Source: Bacillota bacterium (GTDB lineage Bacteria; Bacillota; Clostridia; Acetivibrionales; DSM-1351). From it: 5,457 nucleotides of DNA. Positions 1-3,246 of the stretch are shown here, one piece after another (position 1 is the stretch's first letter; each line of letters begins with the position of its first letter). The notes beneath the pieces are model-generated. The model saw only the letters and a program-made list of their open reading frames with translations, did no database searches and was not told the DNA's origin. The stretch lies in NCBI GenBank assembly GCA_023436485.1, contig JAEZIU010000146.1:1-5457 (forward strand). The letters run 5' to 3'. Made by a program: the position numbers and the translations under genes.

Positions 1-62
1 GTTGGTAGAGCATGCGGCTGTTAACCGCAGGGTCGTAGGTTCAAGTCCTACTTGAGGAGCCA
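1..62 (+). tRNA. tRNA-Asn (anticodon GUU), 5' end cut by window edge
   Basis: This is the 3' four-fifths of an asparagine tRNA gene. The window opens inside the D loop (GTTGGTA) and the 3' strand of the D stem is GAGC at 8-11. The anticodon stem TGCGG (13-17) pairs with CCGCA (25-29) around the loop CTGTTAA (18-24), which gives anticodon GTT at 20-22. A five-base variable loop (30-34) leads to the T arm, GTAGG (35-39), loop TTCAAGT (40-46), CCTAC (47-51). The acceptor 3' strand is TTGAGGA (52-58), the discriminator base is G59 and CCA is genomically encoded at 60-62. The missing part is the 5' acceptor strand and most of the D arm, about 15 bases. All visible stems are perfect, so it looks functional. 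Confidence 0.96.
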
Positions 63-63
63 A

Positions 64-91
64 AAAAAAGATCCTTTGAGGATCTTTTTTT
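64..91 (+). terminator. Rho-independent terminator of the tRNA-Asn transcript
   Basis: Directly after the tRNA CCA end lies a perfect hairpin, GATCCT (70-75) and AGGATC (79-84) around a TTG loop, preceded by a run of eight A and followed by seven T (85-91). The A and T runs can extend the stem, so the structure may also act on transcripts from the other strand. Its position shows that tRNA-Asn is the last gene of its transcription unit. Confidence 0.9.
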
Positions 92-414
92 GTTATTGCA
101 AAAATTTGTTCTTGCATATATCTCTTTCAAGTTAGTAAAACTTTTAGGCTGATAAGTTTTGAGATGCATTATATGATAAACTTTTAAATAATAATATAAT
201 GTAATAATTCTGTTTTATCGAATAATTTAACAACATAATTTATATTTCATTTTGACATTACTTAATATACATTAAACGTAAAAATTGTCACATTTCTTCT
301 TAGAATTTAAAAATTTATTGAGCTCAACATTTTTTAAGTTCTGTTCCATTATGCAAATAGGACTTATATACTTATGTGCATGGGGGTATTTGCTTAGGGA
401 GACTTTTAAAACTA

Positions 415-443
415 TTGAGCTAATTTATCCAATATAGTATTAT
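415..443 (+). promoter_or_regulatory. Candidate sigma-A promoter of the HAD hydrolase gene
   Basis: A -35 element TTGAGC (415-420, four of six consensus bases) is followed after exactly 17 bp by a -10 element TATTAT (438-443, five of six). Transcription would begin near 450, giving a short leader of just under 30 bases before the start codon at 478. This is the best-spaced pair upstream of the gene, but in AT-rich DNA such matches also arise by chance. Confidence 0.5.
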
Positions 444-464
444 TTATGTAATAAAGGGTCTTTC

Positions 465-470
465 AAGGAG
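465..470 (+). promoter_or_regulatory. Ribosome binding site that decides the HAD start
   Basis: AAGGAG at 465-470 is a strong Shine-Dalgarno sequence. Two in-frame ATG codons follow, at 472 and 478. The first is only one base from the site, too close for normal initiation. The second is seven bases away, which is close to ideal. The start at 478 is therefore preferred. Confidence 0.8.
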
Positions 471-477
471 AATGAAA

Positions 478-1152
478 ATGATTTTTTTTGATATAGACGA
501 TACGTTATTGGATCACAGCAAGTCAGAGTATCTTGGTGTAGAAGCATTTTATAACAGATATGCACATGAAATTAGTCTTAGTTCGAATAAATTCTATATG
601 TTATGGAAGCAAGCTTCTGATAAATATTTCAATAAATATTTATCAGGGGAGATAACATTTGAAGAGCAACGCCTTGAAAGAATTAAAGAAATATATACTT
701 ATTTTGGTATTAATCTTCTAAATAATGATGCAAAAATTAGGTTCAGCTATTATTTAAATAAGTATGAAGAAAAATGGGTAGCTTTTGAAGATGTTACACC
801 ATGTCTAAATGAACTTTATGGACATAAATTGGGCATTATCAGTAATGGAAATTTACAACAGCAAATACTTAAGCTAAAAAGAATGGGAATTATTAATTCA
901 TTTTCAAATATCATTACATCAGGTGATTTAGGGGTAGTTAAGCCTAATGTTAAGATATTTGAAAAGGCATGTATTCTAGTAAATGAAAGTCCACAAAATT
1001 GTTATTATATTGGAGATAATTTAAATACTGATATATTACCGTGTAAAGAAATAGGTATAAAAGCTATTTGGATAAACAGAAGAAATGAATCAAGTTATTT
1101 ATCTGATATTACTACGATTAACAGTCTGGACTATTTAAAATACGTATTATAA
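478..1152 (+). CDS. HAD-superfamily hydrolase, C1-cap subfamily IA (YjjG/YfnB-like)
   Basis: A 224-residue cytoplasmic phosphatase-type HAD protein. Numbered from the start at 478, all four family motifs are present: motif I DIDDT (5-9; nucleophile Asp5, acid/base Asp7), motif II Ser122 in IISNG, motif III Lys155 in GVVKP, and motif IV GDNLNTD (179-185; Mg2+-binding Asp180 and Asp185). The roughly 90 helical residues between motifs I and II form a C1 cap, which sets substrate choice in subfamily IA. The length is usual for that group, and the late segment KAIWINRRN is typical of YjjG/YfnB-like members, which hydrolyse nucleoside monophosphates or small sugar phosphates. The true substrate cannot be read from sequence. 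An in-frame ATG at 472 would add two residues but is too close to the ribosome binding site. The gene appears monocistronic: it is 417 bp from the downstream synthetase. No signal peptide or membrane segment is seen. Confidence 0.93.
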   Translation: MIFFDIDDTLLDHSKSEYLGVEAFYNRYAHEISLSSNKFYMLWKQASDKYFNKYLSGEITFEEQRLERIKEIYTYFGINLLNNDAKIRFSYYLNKYEEKWVAFEDVTPCLNELYGHKLGIISNGNLQQQILKLKRMGIINSFSNIITSGDLGVVKPNVKIFEKACILVNESPQNCYYIGDNLNTDILPCKEIGIKAIWINRRNESSYLSDITTINSLDYLKYVL

Positions 1153-1215
1153 AACCTTGTAAAAATGCAAAATTTTTTTCCCTTTTGAAGAGTACTACAG
1201 ATAAAAATTCTTTAT

Positions 1216-1244
1216 TTGACAAAATAATCATTATATAGTAACAT
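1216..1244 (+). promoter_or_regulatory. Candidate promoter of the NRPS gene
   Basis: A perfect -35 hexamer TTGACA (1216-1221) is followed after 17 bp by TAACAT (1239-1244), which matches four of six -10 bases. A perfect TATAAT lies at 1251-1256, but 29 bp from this -35, too far to be its partner, and the hexamer 17 bp upstream of it (TCATTA) is poor. If this promoter is used, the synthetase mRNA has an untranslated leader of about 320 bases. No better-spaced promoter was found closer to 1570. Confidence 0.4.
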
Positions 1245-1249
1245 GTTAC
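1238..1249. promoter_or_regulatory. Perfect 12-bp palindrome, candidate operator
   Basis: GTAACATGTTAC is a perfect inverted repeat with no central gap. It covers the presumed -10 hexamer (1239-1244), between the consensus -35 and a downstream TATAAT. Placement across a core promoter element is typical of repressor operators for dimeric helix-turn-helix proteins such as TetR or MarR types. The family is only a guess, and no regulator gene is in the window. Confidence 0.4.
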
Positions 1250-1369
1250 ATATAATATTAACGACAAAGTATAAGATAATTTTTACTTTTACTAAATATA
1301 CAGCTAAATTCATATTACATAAAGTTCCATTATTTATTACACAATTCATATAAGTTCAAATAATACTAC

Positions 1370-1390
1370 ATAATGCAGACTAAGCATTAT
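1370..1390 (+). other. Perfect 7-bp hairpin in the NRPS leader
   Basis: ATAATGC (1370-1376) and GCATTAT (1384-1390) pair perfectly around the seven-base loop AGACTAA. One C bulge (1369) allows two further pairs. No T-run follows directly, so it is not a simple terminator. It lies inside the region closed by the long-range complement 1263-1270/1395-1402, and six T begin at 1408. It could be part of a structured leader, but an AT-rich region can give such a hairpin by chance. Confidence 0.35.
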
Positions 1391-1553
1391 TACGACTTTG
1401 TCATTCGTTTTTTATCAATAAATACGCTTTAAAATATTAATATTGATTTTTATATAACTCTTTAATTTATGATTATCGCATGTAATTGGGTATATTAGGG
1501 TTATATTGCTAAACTCCGGCAGTATAAAGACTTTATGATCACAATTAAGATAT

Positions 1554-1558
1554 GGGAG
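1554..1558 (+). promoter_or_regulatory. Ribosome binding site of the NRPS gene
   Basis: GGGAG at 1554-1558 precedes the ATG at 1570 with an 11-base gap, somewhat longer than ideal. An in-frame TAA at 1564-1566 rules out any start further upstream, and no better start with a ribosome site follows, so ATG 1570 is chosen. An ATG at 1559 in another frame is adjacent to the site and reads into a stop that overlaps the synthetase start. Confidence 0.65.
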
Positions 1559-1569
1559 ATGTATAAAGT

Positions 1570-3246
1570 ATGAGCTTATACAATAGTCTGGGTGATTTGA
1601 TTGTAAACAAACCTCTTAATAAGGGGATTACTTTTATTTCGGGTGAATATGATGAGGTATTTATTTCATATAGTAATTTATATGAAAAAGCTCTCGGAAT
1701 ATTGTATAACCTTCAGAAAAACGGAATACAACGTGGAAATGAACTGGTATTTCAAATAAAAGATAATTATGAGTTTGTTTGCTGTTTCTGGGCATGCATA
1801 CTGGGAGGAATCATACCTATTCCTGTAGCAGTAGGAAACAAAAGCGAACACAGACGTAAATTATTTAATATATGGGATGTGTTAAATAATCCATACCTTT
1901 TAACAGATAAAGGAACAAATGTCATTGAAAAATCTTTGGAAGATGGTATTGAGCTAGATAAAATACAAGTAATCAAAGGAAAAACTGTTTTTATAGAAGA
2001 TATAACAGAGGCAAACGGCATCGGAGAACTGTTTAAGTCAACTCCTGAAGATATCGCTTTTATACAATTTTCGTCAGGCTCAACCGGAGACCCGAAAGGA
2101 GTAATACTTACTCACGGTAATTTGTTGACTAATGTTAGTGCAATACTTTCAGGCATATGTGTTACAGAAAAAGACACTTCTCTTAGTTGGATGCCTTTAA
2201 CTCATGATATGGGTTTAATTGGGTTTCATATAGCACCTCTGGCAGCTGATATAAATCAGTATATAATGGATACTTCTCTATTTATCCGCAACCCGATTCT
2301 TTGGATTAAAAAGGCTAATGAACACAGGCTTACCGTACTTTCTTCACCTAATTTCGGATATAAGTATTTTCTTGAATTTTATAAGGCTGAACGAGCTGAA
2401 AACTGGGACTTGTCCAATGTAAGAATAATTTTTAACGGCGCAGAGCCTATTTCGGTGGAACTTTGTAAAAGATTTTTGGAAGAGTTATCAGTATACGGCT
2501 TAAAATCAAACGTTTTATTTAATGTATATGGAATGGCTGAAGCCAGTCTTGCAGTAACATTTCCTCCACATGGTGAAGAGCTTGCGTCTATTAAACTTGA
2601 CCGAGAATTCTTGTATATAGGGCAAAGTATCAAGGAATTTCACGAAAATGATTACATAAGTGCAATAGAGTTTGCTGATGTTGGTTATCCTGTAACAGAC
2701 TGCATTGTTAGGATTTGTGACAATAACGATACAGTTCTGGATGAAAATACAGTAGGCAATATCCAAATAAAGGGTAATAATGTAACTTCGGGTTATTATA
2801 ATAACAGAAATGCTACATTAGAAGTATTTAGAAAAGATAACTGGTTAGATACCGGGGATCTGGGATTTTTCAAAAACGGAAGACTGATTGTTACCGGGAG
2901 AGCAAAAGACGTTATTTTTGTAAACGGTCAGAATTATTATGCGCATGATGTGGAACATGTCTCGGAGGGTGTTGACGGTGTAGAGCTTGGTAAGGCGGCT
3001 GCATGTGGTGTGTTCAATAGGATTTCCCAAAAAGATGACATAATACTATTTATTGTTTATAAGAAAAGACCGGATAGTTTTGTTAAACTCGCATCTAACC
3101 TTAAAAAGCACATATATAAACATATGGGGTTGGAAATAGAAAATGTAATTCCTGTTAAAAACTTTCCAAAGACTACAAGTGGAAAAATTCAAAGGTATAG
3201 ACTTGGGGAGATGTACCAAAATGGTGAATTTGACAAAGTAATTAGT
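1570..3246 (+). other. Domain: fatty-acyl-AMP ligase (FAAL, MycA-like), residues ~1-559
   Basis: This ANL-superfamily domain would activate a fatty acid with ATP to acyl-AMP. Visible core motifs are the P-loop FSSGSTGDPKG (167-177), WMPLTHDMGLIG (207-218, the A4-like motif usual in FAALs), NVYGMAEAS (318-326, A5), LDTGDLGF (426-433, A7 with ATP-ribose-binding Asp430), GRAKDVIFVNGQNYY (443-457, A8 hinge) and PKTTSGKIQR (533-542, A10 with catalytic Lys539). Between Glu324 of A5 and the next conserved Gly (372, VGYP) there are 48 residues, roughly two dozen more than in amino-acid A domains. This fits the FAAL-specific insertion that blocks transfer to free CoA. The A4 motif and HDMG signature argue against an amino-acid A domain. 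Chain-length preference cannot be read. Confidence 0.88.

Larger units (their letters stand above)
92..477. other. AT-rich intergenic region between tRNA-Asn and the HAD gene
   Basis: No convincing gene is present. The stretch holds a weak hairpin (AAAACTT 137-143 with AAGTTTT 154-160), a lone TTGACA at 252-257 without a well-spaced -10, a 10-bp palindrome TTGAGCTCAA at 318-327, an inverted repeat GCAAATA (353-359) with TATTTGC (387-393), and a 9-bp direct repeat TATTGAGCT at 316-324 and 413-421. The second copy of that repeat contains the -35 element of the proposed HAD promoter. The rest is AT-rich sequence in which I see nothing. Confidence 0.6.
1153..1569. other. Long AT-rich intergenic/leader region upstream of the NRPS gene
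   Basis: No clear gene is present in these 417 bp. There is no strong terminator after the HAD gene, only an A/T-only hairpin around 1161-1179. The stretch contains a consensus -35 (1216-1221), a perfect 12-bp palindrome (1238-1249), a perfect TATAAT (1251-1256), a 7-bp hairpin (1370-1390), a distant complementary pair GACAAAGT (1263-1270) and ACTTTGTC (1395-1402) followed by six T (1408-1413), and a 13-bp dyad ATAAAG-A-CTTTAT (1524-1536) close to the start codon. No known riboswitch or T-box signature was recognised. Confidence 0.6.

Noticed and set aside
137..160. Hairpin AAAACTT/AAGTTTT as a second terminator
   Set aside because: It has only one G-C pair and no following T-run, and the strong terminator at 64-91 already ends the tRNA transcript.
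252..257. TTGACA as a -35 for the HAD gene
   Set aside because: No acceptable -10 hexamer lies 16-18 bp downstream (AACGTA at 17 bp), and it is more than 200 bp from the start codon.
351..437. A 28-codon hydrophobic frame starting at ATG 351 upstream of the HAD gene
   Set aside because: It has no Shine-Dalgarno sequence, and it runs through the proposed HAD promoter to a stop at 435-437. It is probably fortuitous.
1161..1179. A/T-only hairpin with a T-run just after the HAD stop, as a terminator
   Set aside because: The stem (AAAAAT with ATTTTT) has no G-C pairs and would be very weak. It is mentioned in the intergenic entry but not called as a terminator.
1433..1444. 12-bp palindrome AATATTAATATT as an operator
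   Set aside because: It is A/T-only in an A/T-rich region and so likely to occur by chance. It also does not overlap a convincing promoter.
1524..1536. Dyad ATAAAG-A-CTTTAT near the synthetase start as an operator
   Set aside because: It is short and AT-rich with no promoter placed around it. It is noted in the leader region but not supported as a site.
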